Assembly: GCF_030159855.1 (NCBI RefSeq)
Contig: NZ_BSNG01000001.1
Span: forward strand, 3,348,001-3,412,000
From: Devosia yakushimensis
GTDB lineage: Bacteria; Pseudomonadota; Alphaproteobacteria; Rhizobiales; Devosiaceae
Direction of reading: 5' to 3'
DNA: 64,000 nucleotides
Below, piece by piece: positions 42,678 to 52,372 of this stretch (position 1 is its first letter; every line of letters starts with the position of its first letter). Position numbers and translations under genes: made by a program. The notes below the pieces were generated by a model. That model was not told where the DNA came from. It saw nothing but the letters and a program-made list of their open reading frames with translations, and did not search any database.

Positions 42678-43477
42678 CAGAGCACACTACGCGCCCAACC
42701 CGGACGCTTATCGAAGACATCGCACGTCGCGCCGGCGCAATCGCCCTCGAGCATTTCCAATCTCTCGCCGGCCTGCCCGTGGAACGGAAGGGCCATCTCG
42801 ATCTGGTCACCGAGGCGGATCGCGCGGTCGAACAATTCCTGACATCCAGTCTCCGCAGGGCTTTCCCGGACGATGGCGTCTTTGGGGAGGAAGCTGGCGA
42901 GACCGCAGGCACATCAGGCCGGATCTGGGTCATTGATCCGATCGATGGCACGTTCAACTTCGTTCGCGGTGGTCAGAATTGGGCCATATCAATCGGCCTG
43001 TTCGAGAACAGAAGGCCGGTCTACGGGACGATCTTCGCGCCGGCACGTGCCCTGATGTTGAGCGGAGGCGTCGATGCGCCCGCGCAGCGCAACGGGATGC
43101 CAATGGGCCCGCTGCCCCCGCTTGACTTCGCCCAGGGCGCGACGGGAATTGGCTGGCATCCGAGCATCGGCACAGCGGATCGTATCGAGTTGATCCGCTT
43201 TGTTTCCGATGAGCTGGGGATCAATGTCCGGTTCTGTGGCTCCTCAACACTGTCGCTCGTCGATATCGCGTTGGGCGAGACAGATGGGTACCTGGCCCTG
43301 GGCGATTCAACCTGGGACGTGATGGCGGGCCTGCCGATCCTGGCCAGCCTTGGCGTGTCCCATACGATTGATTGGGACCATACCGGCCTTGACGCAAAGC
43401 TCCGCTTCGCCTGCGGCACCGAGGGCTTCCTTGACAAGGTCAGACCACTGCTCAAGACCATTGCGGTACCCGCCTGA
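42674..43477 (+). CDS. Inositol monophosphatase family sugar/polyol phosphatase
   Basis: A 267-residue Mg-dependent phosphatase. Metal sites GEE (71-73), DPIDGT (88-93) and late WDVMAG with Asp215 are complete. Members dephosphorylate inositol 1-phosphate, histidinol phosphate, 3'-phosphoadenosine or sugar phosphates (AccG in the agrocinopine pathway is of this family). Sandwiched between the phosphodiesterase and the DUF4432 gene with one- to four-base overlaps, so it likely removes phosphate from the product of the phosphodiesterase. Confidence 0.9.
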   Translation: MTEHTTRPTRTLIEDIARRAGAIALEHFQSLAGLPVERKGHLDLVTEADRAVEQFLTSSLRRAFPDDGVFGEEAGETAGTSGRIWVIDPIDGTFNFVRGGQNWAISIGLFENRRPVYGTIFAPARALMLSGGVDAPAQRNGMPMGPLPPLDFAQGATGIGWHPSIGTADRIELIRFVSDELGINVRFCGSSTLSLVDIALGETDGYLALGDSTWDVMAGLPILASLGVSHTIDWDHTGLDAKLRFACGTEGFLDKVRPLLKTIAVPA

Positions 43478-44544
43478 TGTCGCAGGACCTCGTCGATCCC
43501 AATGGGCCATCATTGCCAAATCCGCAAAGCCTGTCGCGCTCCGCCCTCAGGGAACGAACGGTAGATGGGCGTGGGCTGGCGGACATTCGCCTGCTTCAAC
43601 TGGAGGACGGTCCGGGACGGGGGCAACGTTTGCTTGTCGTCCGCAACGCCACCGGAATTGGCTGTGAAATCGCTCTCGACCGCGGCTTCGACATTTCCAG
43701 CGCGACATGGCGCGGCATCAATATTGGCTGGAACAGTGCCAATGGCCTGCCCTGGCCACCGCACCCGATCGATGCCGAGCATGGCGTGGGCTTCTACAGA
43801 AACCTCGACGGCTTCCTCGTAACCTGCGGCCTGGATCATATCGGGGGAGCCAGGAAGACCGGGGCGGAGCACTTTATTCACAAACACCGACGCGAGGTTT
43901 TCCATCCCCTGCATGGCCGCATCTCCAGCCAGCGCGCCACTCTTTCGGGATATGGCATCACCTGGGAGCAGGACGTCCCGACAATCTGGGCAGAAGGCAT
44001 GGTCAGGCAAAGCGCCGTGTTTGGAGAAAACCTCATCCTGCGTCGCCGCATTCAGATCGAGGTTTTTGGTACCCGGGTCGATATTGCCGACACGGTAGAG
44101 AATGCCGGCTTCCGTCCCACGCCCCACGCGATGCTCTATCATCTCAATTTCGGCTATCCGTTTCTCGATCAGAACACCAGGATATCAGGCGACATCAGCC
44201 CCGATTTCACGGCTGCCTTCAACGACGGCGACAAACGTCCTCACCCCGATTTCGTCGACTATTATGAAGGCATAGCGGTGCAGCCCAACCAAGCGATCGC
44301 CACGATCGAGTTGCGGAATGAAGCCCTCCTGGGCGGAATGCGCGCACGCCTATCATACCCGACCGCCGCCCTGCCCGCGCTGGGGATCTGGCGGGCGTTT
44401 CAGTCCGGGATCTATGCGCTGGCACTTGAGCCGGCAAAGCCGCAATCGCCGGAAACCAACATCCTGGCGCCCGGCGAGTCTGTAACTTACAAAATTGGCA
44501 TCGGCATCGGTTCGACCACTGACCCGAACCAGCCATTTCTGTAA
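43477..44544 (+). CDS. DUF4432 (aldose-1-epimerase-like) protein
   Basis: A 355-residue beta-sandwich protein of the galactose-mutarotase-like superfamily. Segments ALDRGFDISSATWRGINIGWNS, FLVTCGLDHIGG, PLHGRISSQRA and HAMLYHLNFGYPFLD (with conserved His residues) fit DUF4432. Such proteins are thought to interconvert sugar anomers or epimers. As last gene of the operon it hints that the released moiety is an aldose. Start ATG overlaps the preceding TGA by one base. Confidence 0.82.
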   Translation: MSQDLVDPNGPSLPNPQSLSRSALRERTVDGRGLADIRLLQLEDGPGRGQRLLVVRNATGIGCEIALDRGFDISSATWRGINIGWNSANGLPWPPHPIDAEHGVGFYRNLDGFLVTCGLDHIGGARKTGAEHFIHKHRREVFHPLHGRISSQRATLSGYGITWEQDVPTIWAEGMVRQSAVFGENLILRRRIQIEVFGTRVDIADTVENAGFRPTPHAMLYHLNFGYPFLDQNTRISGDISPDFTAAFNDGDKRPHPDFVDYYEGIAVQPNQAIATIELRNEALLGGMRARLSYPTAALPALGIWRAFQSGIYALALEPAKPQSPETNILAPGESVTYKIGIGIGSTTDPNQPFL

Positions 44545-44673
44545 ATCCGGCGGCCCCGCCGTCGAGTGCGGGAAGCCACCCGCATTATTTTTCTCTGCGA
44601 TCCCAAGGAGTGCATTGCGGTCGACGTCTCATGGTGGAAGGTCTCCAATAAGGACATGAGAAGGGATAGGGCT

Positions 44674-46743
44674 ATGAGCAATTCCAGGTCAGTACGCGTG
44701 ACGGATTGGCGTGTCGCCAGGGCGCGGCGCCATTTGGGGGTTCCGCTGCTGTTGCCGGTGCTGGCCGGGCTGTGCGTCGCCATCAGCGCGCCGGTCAGCC
44801 TGACCCTGGCGCAGGAAGGGGACGGCTATCGCATCGAGGCGGTGACGCTTTCCTCGGGTGGGCTGGCCGAAATCCGGCGCAGCATTTCCCTCGAGGAGGC
44901 CGCTGCGCTCGGCTTCGAAGTGCCGCTCGATCAGGTCGATGACATTCTCAAGAGCCTATTGGTCTATGATCCGGCGGGCGGGGTGGCCGCGATTACCCTG
45001 GACGGGCCATCGCTGATGGAGGAAACCTTCCGCGGGTTGCCGTTCACGCCGGACGATCTGCGTGCCTTGCCGCGCCTGCTCGATACGCTTCAGGGCGTGC
45101 CCGTGCGCGTGTCTTCCTCCGGCCGCACGGTGGAAGGCATGGTGCTTGGCGTCGATACCGCCGCTCCCCTCGAAAACGAAAAGGAAGAGCCGGCGCCGCT
45201 GCTGTCCATTCTCACCGAACAGGGCCAATTGGTCACGATCCGATTGCGCGCGGATGCCGAGCTCGACATTCTCGACCCGGCCGTGCGCGAGAGCCTGCGC
45301 CAGGCCGTGCTGGTCAGTGGGCAGGGGCGGGTCGCGGGCATGCGAACCATCAATATCGGCCTCGAAGGCACAGGCCCCCGCGAGGTGCGGCTGGATTATG
45401 TGGTCCCCGCCCCCGTCTGGAAGACGGCCTATCGGCTGATCCTTGATGCCGAGGGGGTCGCGCGGCTGCAGGCCTGGGCCGTTATCGAAAATGCGTCGGG
45501 CGATGATTGGTCCGATGTCCAGGTCACCCTGTCATCGGGGGCGCCGGTGACGCTGGCCCAGCGCCTCTACCAGCGCTACTGGCACCAGCGCCCCGAAGTG
45601 CCCGTTTTCGCCCAGACCATTGCGGCGCCTGCCCCGGACCTCTATCGCGAAAGCGCTGCCCAACAGCAGCTCAGCCCCAATACCGGGGAAATTGCGATGT
45701 CTGACTCCATGTTCCTGGGCAATGCGGCCGCCATTGCCGCGCCGGCGCCCACCCCAGCTTCCCCTTCGGCGCCCAAGGCAGTGGCCCAGGCCACGGAAGG
45801 CACGAATGCGGCAACCTATCTGCTGCCGATGCCGGTCGATCTTGCTGCCGGGCAGACTATGTCCGTGCCGTTCATCGATGCCGAGCTCACCGCCGAACGG
45901 ATTTCGCTGTTCCAGCCCGAGCGGGGCGAGGTGAACCCGATCGCTGCCTTGCGGCTGGAAAACACCACCGGCACCAGCCTGCCGCCGGGGCTCGTCACCG
46001 TCTATGCGCCGCAGGAAGAAGGCTATGCCGGCGATGCGCAACTGGCCAATGTGCCCGATGGCGAGACCCGCATGATCAGCTTTGCCGCCGATCGCAAGGT
46101 GGAAGTGACAACCCAATATGGGGAGAGCGAAACAGTCTATCGCGCGACCCTGGCCGATGGTGTGCTGCGCGTGACCGGGGTCACCCGCACCGATACGACC
46201 TACGCCATTACCGGCGCCCAGGATGCGCCGCGCACAGTGGTCATCGAGCATCCGCGCCAGTCGGGATGGACCCTATCGTCCGATGCCCTCGATTCAACGA
46301 CGCCCACCCATTATCGCCTGCAGGCGAAGCTGGCGGCCGGCGGCACAGCCAAGGTCGTCGCCAGCGTCGAGCGCACCGATCTGCAAAGCATCGCGCTCGT
46401 CGATTCCGATGCCGATACCCTGCTCTATTGGGTGGGCCAGCTTGATGACCCGGCCACGGCGGCGATCCTGACCGAGCTGGCCGAGAGCCGGCAGGAGATT
46501 GCCCGTGCCGAAAATGGGTTGGCCGGGCTGGAGCAGGATCTCGACCAGGCCAGCGACAGCCAGGCCCGCATCCGGGAAAACCTCGCCGCCGTTCCCGCCG
46601 ACTCTTCCCTGGCCCAGCGATATCTCGAAATGCTCGAGGCCGAGGAAAACCGCATCGCCGATCTCGATACCCATCGCCAGGATGCCCAACGGGCGCTCGC
46701 CGCGCTCACCAAAGCCTTCAGCGAAAAGGTCGGCGCGCTCTAA
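44674..46743 (+). CDS. DUF4139 domain-containing envelope protein
   Basis: A 689-residue protein with an N-terminal signal or anchor (about residues 20-46, LLLPVLAGLCVAISAPVSLTLAQ). The DUF4139 core is around residues 230-500, recognisable from YVVPAPVWKTAYRLILD and WAVIENASGDDWSDVQVTLSSGAP. The C-terminal 70 residues form a coiled coil (LAESRQEIARAENGLAGLEQDLDQA). This family includes MuiA-like proteins with unknown function, often linked to the envelope. ATG 44674 with AAGGGA upstream; ATG 44656 is an alternative. Followed by a hairpin terminator. Confidence 0.8.
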   Translation: MSNSRSVRVTDWRVARARRHLGVPLLLPVLAGLCVAISAPVSLTLAQEGDGYRIEAVTLSSGGLAEIRRSISLEEAAALGFEVPLDQVDDILKSLLVYDPAGGVAAITLDGPSLMEETFRGLPFTPDDLRALPRLLDTLQGVPVRVSSSGRTVEGMVLGVDTAAPLENEKEEPAPLLSILTEQGQLVTIRLRADAELDILDPAVRESLRQAVLVSGQGRVAGMRTINIGLEGTGPREVRLDYVVPAPVWKTAYRLILDAEGVARLQAWAVIENASGDDWSDVQVTLSSGAPVTLAQRLYQRYWHQRPEVPVFAQTIAAPAPDLYRESAAQQQLSPNTGEIAMSDSMFLGNAAAIAAPAPTPASPSAPKAVAQATEGTNAATYLLPMPVDLAAGQTMSVPFIDAELTAERISLFQPERGEVNPIAALRLENTTGTSLPPGLVTVYAPQEEGYAGDAQLANVPDGETRMISFAADRKVEVTTQYGESETVYRATLADGVLRVTGVTRTDTTYAITGAQDAPRTVVIEHPRQSGWTLSSDALDSTTPTHYRLQAKLAAGGTAKVVASVERTDLQSIALVDSDADTLLYWVGQLDDPATAAILTELAESRQEIARAENGLAGLEQDLDQASDSQARIRENLAAVPADSSLAQRYLEMLEAEENRIADLDTHRQDAQRALAALTKAFSEKVGAL

Positions 46744-46748
46744 TGCAA

Positions 46749-46782
46749 AAGGCGGGCGCGGACCGGTCTCCGCGCTCGCCTT
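46749..46782. terminator. Bidirectional terminator hairpin
   Basis: AAGGCGGGCGCGGA ... TCCGCGCTCGCCTT, 14-base arms with one G-T pair, loop CCGGTC, five bases after the DUF4139 stop. It sits in the convergent gap with the LigD-type gene, though 58 bases from that stop. Confidence 0.7.
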
Positions 46783-46839
46783 GGGCGGGCGACAGGCATA
46801 GGACCAATCGGGACCAATGCCGGGCGCCTGGTGTCCAGG

Positions 46840-47823
46840 CTATTCCGCAATGGCGCTCACCATGGTCTTGGTGAGTGACTGGGATGTCGAGAAATAGTCC
46901 TTCCAGGGATCGGGCAGGCTGGCCCGGTGGGCGGCGTCGGCCAGGCTGAACTGGTTGGCCGCCTTGATCGCTGCCAATTCATCCCAGCGGACCGGCACAG
47001 CCGCCGGTGCCCCCTGCCGCGAGCGGCTCGACCAGGGGGCGATGGCGGTCGAGCCACGCTCGTTGCGCAGATAGTCGATGAAGAGCTTGCCCTGGCGCTT
47101 GGCCTTGCTCATCGTGGCGATGAAACGATCGGGCTCCCTGTCGGCCAGGCGCTGGGCAAAGGCCTTGCAGAAGATTTTCACCTCCGGCCATTCGGTGCTG
47201 GGGCGCAGCGGGGCAATGACATGCACGCCCTTGCCGCCGGTGACCAGCGCATAGCTTTGCAGCCCCCACGTCTCAAGCTCGGCGCGGATATCCACGGCGG
47301 CGGCGCGCACCTCGGCAAAGCCGAGGCCCTCGTCGGGGTCGATGTCGAAGACGATGCGCTCGGGCTTCTCGATATTTTCGGTGCGGGCGCCCCAGAGGTG
47401 CCATTCCAGCACGTTCATCTGCGTGCCGGCGATCAGCCCCGCCAGATTGTCGATATAGAAGTAGTTTTCGCGGCTGCCGTCCTTCTCGGTGATGGGCAGC
47501 GACTTCATCGCGTCGGGAAATCCGCCGGTATCGTGCTTCTGGAAGAAGCAGTATTTGGCCCGGCCCTGGGGACAGCGCAGCAGGCTGAGCGGCCGGTTCT
47601 CGATATGAGGCAGCATGCGGTCGGCCACGACGGCGTAATAGGCGACCAGATCGGCCTTGGTCACGCCCTGGCCGGGATAGACCACCCGATCAGGGCTGGT
47701 GAGCTTGATGCCCGCCGCCTCCGCGGCATCGCTGCCCATCCGGGCGCTCAACGCCTGGGCATGATTGGCGGCCGCAGCGGATTGTTCGATATTTCCAGTT
47801 CGGGCGGGCATGGTGGCGCTCAT
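46840..47823 (-). CDS. Stand-alone LigD polymerase domain (non-homologous end joining primase-polymerase)
   Basis: A 327-residue archaeo-eukaryotic-primase type polymerase as found in LigD. Seen: LTSPDRVVYPGQGVTKADLVAYY (start of the domain), RPLSLLRCPQG, FFQKHDTGGFPD, the metal-binding pair Asp160/Asp162 in VFDIDPDEGL, TGGKGVHVIAPL and the late YLRNERGSTAIAPWSSRSRQGAPAAVPVRWDEL. No ligase or phosphoesterase domain is fused and no ku gene adjoins. Start taken at ATG 47823; ATG 47844 would add seven residues. It fills gaps during end joining, presumably with Ku and ligase encoded elsewhere. Confidence 0.88.
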   Translation of the reverse strand: MSATMPARTGNIEQSAAAANHAQALSARMGSDAAEAAGIKLTSPDRVVYPGQGVTKADLVAYYAVVADRMLPHIENRPLSLLRCPQGRAKYCFFQKHDTGGFPDAMKSLPITEKDGSRENYFYIDNLAGLIAGTQMNVLEWHLWGARTENIEKPERIVFDIDPDEGLGFAEVRAAAVDIRAELETWGLQSYALVTGGKGVHVIAPLRPSTEWPEVKIFCKAFAQRLADREPDRFIATMSKAKRQGKLFIDYLRNERGSTAIAPWSSRSRQGAPAAVPVRWDELAAIKAANQFSLADAAHRASLPDPWKDYFSTSQSLTKTMVSAIAE

Positions 47824-47881
47824 ATGCTGGTCATTCACAAGCAAACGGCGGCCCTCGGCGCTTTGTTCCGGCAGCCAGGCG

Positions 47882-47910
47882 GTTCGCCCGATCCAATGGA
47901 TCGGACGAAC
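47882..47910. terminator. Inverted repeat between aldo/keto reductase and LigD-type gene
   Basis: GTTCGCCCGATCCA-A-TGGATCGGACGAAC, 14-base arms with one mismatch. It follows the aldo/keto reductase stop on the minus strand by about 19 bases; a short central loop and no T-run make terminator assignment uncertain, and it could be a protein binding site for the LigD promoter. Confidence 0.45.
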
Positions 47911-47928
47911 TCGATTCCCCCGCGCAGG

Positions 47929-48918
47929 CTAGCGGCCGCTCACCCAGGCGCCGGTCGCGCCATAGCGGGTGCCGGCGAACTTTTCCGGCGCCAGCAGAAT
48001 GCCCAGCGTTTCACGCTCGGCTGGCGTCAGGGCGATATTCGCCGCCGCGACATTCTGCTCGAGATGGCCGATCTTGCGGGCTCCGGGGATGGGCACGATG
48101 AAATCGCCCTGGTTGATCACCCAGGCCAGCGCGAGCTGGGCGGCACTTACCCCCTTGTCGGCCGCCATCTCTTCCAGAAGCCGCACCAGGGCGGCATTGC
48201 TCGCCATGTTTTCGGGGCTGAAACGGGGCAGTGTGCGCCGGAAATCGCCGGCCTCGAAATCCTCTGGCTTTTGCAGCTTGCCCGTCAGGAACCCGCGGCC
48301 AAGCGGGCTGAAGGGCACGAAACCGATCCCCAGTTCGCGGCAGGCATCGAGGATTTCGCCTTCCGGATTGCGGGTCCAGAGCGAATATTCGCTTTGCAGC
48401 GCAGCGATGGGGTGCACGGCATGGGCCCGGCGGATCATGTCGGCACCGGTCTCGGACAGCCCGATGGCCCGAACCTTGCCCGCTGCCACTAGATCAGCCA
48501 TGGCCCCCACCGTCTCCTCGACCGGCACCTGCGGATCGAGCCGGTGCTGGTAGAGCAGATCGATCGCCTCGATGCCCAGCCGCTGCAACGAGGCTTCGGT
48601 GGCCGCGCGCACATGCTCGGGCCGGCCATCGACACCGCTCATGGCGGCGACGCCCGTCTTGCCCGCATCGATGCGAAAGCCGACCTTGGTGGCGATCACC
48701 ACCTTGCCCCGATAGGGCTTCAGCGCCTTGCCGACCAGGATTTCGTTTTCAAACGGACCATAGACTTCGGCGGTATCGAACAGGGTCACGCCCAGGTCGA
48801 CCGCGTGATGCAGCGTGCGGATGGCGTCGGCTTCGTCCTGGCCACCATAGGCATGGCTCATGCCCATGCAGCCCAGCCCGACCGCCGATACGGTCAGATC
48901 GGAGCCAAGTTTGCGCAT
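47929..48918 (-). CDS. Aldo/keto reductase, MerR-controlled
   Basis: A 329-residue AKR of the YakC/pyridoxal-reductase-like group (KLGSDLTVSAVGLGCMGMSHAYG start). Catalytic Asp48, Tyr53, Lys78, His125 are present (FDTAEVYGPFENE, ATKVGF, YQHRLDP). The frame extends to 48987, but ATG 48918 starts the family sequence. It begins ten bases after the MerR stop, so both are one transcript from a MerR-type promoter. Probable role: reduction of reactive aldehydes or quinones; substrate unknown. Confidence 0.92.
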   Translation of the reverse strand: MRKLGSDLTVSAVGLGCMGMSHAYGGQDEADAIRTLHHAVDLGVTLFDTAEVYGPFENEILVGKALKPYRGKVVIATKVGFRIDAGKTGVAAMSGVDGRPEHVRAATEASLQRLGIEAIDLLYQHRLDPQVPVEETVGAMADLVAAGKVRAIGLSETGADMIRRAHAVHPIAALQSEYSLWTRNPEGEILDACRELGIGFVPFSPLGRGFLTGKLQKPEDFEAGDFRRTLPRFSPENMASNAALVRLLEEMAADKGVSAAQLALAWVINQGDFIVPIPGARKIGHLEQNVAAANIALTPAERETLGILLAPEKFAGTRYGATGAWVSGR

Positions 48919-48928
48919 GGCAGGTGCC

Positions 48929-49351
48929 TCAGCGGGCCCGCCGTGTTGCGGCGGGTTTGCGCTGCCGTTCTGGGAGTGTGGTGTCATAGTCTAGAATCCT
49001 CGTTAGGCCGGCATAGCCGGCGATCTTGGTGTCGAGGACGAGAAGGCAATCGCCGAGTTCGGCCAGACGTGCCCGCACGCGATCGCGGTGGACCTCGAGC
49101 AGGTGACGGCGTTCCGCCTCCGTGCCCGGGCCAAGCTCGCGCAAGGCGGCATAGCGCAGCATGTCCCGGATCGGCATTCCGGTCGTCTTCAAACGCCCCA
49201 GAAAATCGATCCAGTTCAGGATGGATGCGTCATAGTCACGAAGCCCGGACGCGTTCCGATCGGCATAGGGCAGCAGCCCGATCCGCTCGTAATAACGGAT
49301 GGTATGAGCTGACAATCCCGAGCGTTTCGCCAGTTCGCCAATCTTCACCAC
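48929..49351 (-). CDS. MerR family transcriptional regulator
   Basis: A 140-residue MerR-type activator. N-terminal winged helix KIGELAKRSGLSAHTIRYYERIGLLPYADRNASGLRDYDASIL, then a dimerisation helix of about 40 residues. No conserved metal-binding cysteine at the usual positions: its only Cys is in GDCLLVLDTK. So it probably senses an organic or redox signal. Starts at GTG 49351 or the adjacent GTG 49348. Confidence 0.92.
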   Translation of the reverse strand: MVKIGELAKRSGLSAHTIRYYERIGLLPYADRNASGLRDYDASILNWIDFLGRLKTTGMPIRDMLRYAALRELGPGTEAERRHLLEVHRDRVRARLAELGDCLLVLDTKIAGYAGLTRILDYDTTLPERQRKPAATRRAR

Positions 49352-49378
49352 AGACCGCCTTTCGCCACGACGCCTGCC

Positions 49379-49409
49379 AAGCTACGGCTTCGAGCGCACT
49401 CTAAGTCAA
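49379..49409 (-). promoter_or_regulatory. MerR-type promoter with 19-base spacer
   Basis: On the minus strand: -35 TTGACT (49409-49404), -10 TAGCTT (49384-49379), spacer 19 bases. The spacer holds the dyad CTTAGAGTGCGCTCGAAG (49405-49388). Elongated spacer plus dyad is the classic layout that MerR proteins untwist to activate transcription, here of merR itself and the reductase. Confidence 0.8.
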
Positions 49410-49452
49410 GGGGCGATTTGGCTGGTCCCGGTCGGCAACGGGAACCCTCGGT

Positions 49453-50162
<710 letters not shown>

Positions 50163-50187
<25 letters not shown>

Positions 50188-51065
50188 GAGAGCAGCCTCC
50201 GTTCGAGCAGGCGGACAATGCCGTCCGAGGCCAGGCCCAGCAGGGCATAGACGACCAGACCCACAATGATGATCTGGGTCTGGCCATAGGTGCGGGCGAG
50301 TTCGATCATATAGCCCAGACCGGAGGTGGCATTGATCTGTTCGACCACCACCAGCGACACCCAGCACAGCGTCACTGCGAAGCGCAGGCCCAGGAGGAAA
50401 CCGGGAACCGCGCCGGGCAGCACGACCTGGAGCAGGAAATCGCGCTGGCTCATGCGCAGCGTTTCGGCCAGTTCGACATAGCGCTCGTCGATGGCCCGCA
50501 GCGCGTTATGGGTATGCATGTAGATCGGCACGATAACGCCCAGGGTGATGATGGTGACCTTCATGGTCTCCCCCAGGCCCAGCCAGAGGATGAGCAGCGG
50601 GATCATGGCCAGGGTCGGCACGGCTCGCTTGATCTGGATCGGCCCGTCGATCAGCGCTTCCCCGACCCGCGACAGGCCCGAAACCACGGCCAGCAGCAGC
50701 CCGATGACAATGCCGAAGCCCAGGCCCAGCAGGGCCCTGACCGACGAGGTCAGAAAATTCGATTGCAGCCGGCCATCGGCGATCAATTCACCGAAAGTGG
50801 CGATAACAGTCCAGGGCGAGGGCAGGATGCGCGGATCGATCAGGTTCAGCGCCGAACCGGCGACCCAGGCCAGCACCAGCACGAGCGGCCCGATCTGGAG
50901 GCCGAAGGGAATGGCCGGCCCCGGCCCCAGCCGCCGCTTCCTGCGGATGGCGGGGACAGCGGGAGATGCCGGCGCCTCGAGACCTTTCGGGACGGCAGGC
51001 GCTGCCGGTCGCTCGCGTTCGAGCAGGGCCGTTTCCCCTGCACTATTGCTGCTCAGATAGGTCAT
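50163..51065 (-). CDS. Sulfonate-type ABC transporter permease (SsuC-like)
   Basis: A 300-residue permease of the BPD family. A disordered Pro/Ala-rich N-terminus of about 50 residues precedes six spans. EAA-type loop YVELAETLRMSQRDFLLQVVLPGAVPGFLLGLRFAVTLCW (about 200-239). ATG 51065 chosen; a few upstream codons are open. Confidence 0.9.
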
Positions 51066-51093
51066 TGCCGATCTCCTGAGATGGGTTTGGCTG

Positions 51094-52119
51094 TTATTTG
51101 CTCGCCAGCGCCGCGGCGCCCAGGGCTTCAAATCGCCGATCGAAAATCTGTTCGGCGCTGTAGGGCTCGTAGCCCAGCTCGGCCGCCAGCAGGTCGATGG
51201 TCTGCTGGTGCCGCGCCACCACCTCGTCCCAGCTGGCGGGCACGACCTGGTTGCCGGTCAGCTCGACCAGATATTGCCCATCCTCGGCGCTGAGGCCCTG
51301 ATCCCTAACGTAATAGCCCTCGACCCAGGCTTCGGGATTGTCGTTCACCCATTGGGTGGCGCGGGCCCAGAAGTCGACATAGACGGCAAGGGCCGCGGCC
51401 TTGGCCGGATCGTCCAGCACCCATTGAGGTGCATAGAGGTGGCTCGGATCATCGCGCAGGCCGTGTTCGACCAGGGTCGCGCCATCGGCGCCATATTGGT
51501 TGACGTATCGGCGGATATTGACCCCGCCAATGGGGGCGATATCGACCTGATGGCTGGCCAGCGCCACCGGATAGACATCGGCCGTGCTGGGCAGTTCGAC
51601 CAGGGTCACGTCGTTCCTTGTGAGCCCGGCCGCCTGCAGGGCCCGCAGCACCAGCGCGCCCTGCGCCTGGCCGGGGCTGAAGGCAATGCGCTTGCCGCGG
51701 AAATCGGCAAGGCTCTTGGCCTCGACACCGGGCGCGATGCCGAAGCGGTAGATCGGATGGCCAATGGGGTCTTCGCGCTCGCGATAGGCGATATTGCGGA
51801 CGGGCAGATTGTTCCAATTGGCGAAGATGGAGGGGATCTCGGCGACCGAGCCGACATCGAGCGCTCGTGCGCGGAAGGCCTCCGAGGTCTGCGGCCCGCC
51901 GCTGAGATTAACCCATTCGATCTCGAAGGGGATCTCATCGATCAGCCCCGACAGTTGCAGCGCCTTCTGCGTCTGGGGGTCGCCGACGACCAGCTTGGTT
52001 CCCGCCGGCACCTCGGCGAGCAGGGGCGCTGGCTCCTGGGCCTGCGTCAGGCCAAGGGTCATGGCCGAGACGAGCGAAGCGGCGAGGATGAGGGTTGCGG
52101 TTCTACGGCCTTGCTGCAT
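51094..52119 (-). CDS. Sulfonate-type ABC transporter substrate-binding protein (SsuA-like)
   Basis: A 341-residue periplasmic protein with a signal peptide (1-27, ending GLTQAQ). Family features: LVVGDPQTQKALQLSGLID, LSGGPQTSEAFRARALDVGSVAEIPSIFA, FRGKRIAFSPGQAQGALVLRALQAAGL. First gene of the importer. The 120 bases before the start are AT-rich (ACTAATTCTATAGACATTAAAAG), likely a sulfur-starvation promoter, but no defined operator is visible. No desulfonating monooxygenase (ssuD, tauD) adjoins. Confidence 0.9.
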   Translation of the reverse strand: MQQGRRTATLILAASLVSAMTLGLTQAQEPAPLLAEVPAGTKLVVGDPQTQKALQLSGLIDEIPFEIEWVNLSGGPQTSEAFRARALDVGSVAEIPSIFANWNNLPVRNIAYREREDPIGHPIYRFGIAPGVEAKSLADFRGKRIAFSPGQAQGALVLRALQAAGLTRNDVTLVELPSTADVYPVALASHQVDIAPIGGVNIRRYVNQYGADGATLVEHGLRDDPSHLYAPQWVLDDPAKAAALAVYVDFWARATQWVNDNPEAWVEGYYVRDQGLSAEDGQYLVELTGNQVVPASWDEVVARHQQTIDLLAAELGYEPYSAEQIFDRRFEALGAAALASK

Positions 52120-52372
52120 TTCTGTTCCATCCGAGGGGTGACAACAGAACGGTAGGCCTAAATATCCACTAATTCTATAGACATTAAAAGATCGGTTTAC
52201 CCAATCTCACCGGGTTGGGAGAAAGAGTGTCGCATAGCCCGGCATGGCAAGAAAAGCGGCGAGGGTTGCCATTAGGTCCCGCGCAGCCGGATTGTCGGAT
52301 TTCTTCAATCCTGCGGGGCGCGTCCGCTCTAGAAAGATCGGTATCGGGCTCACCAAGCCACAGGAGACACAG

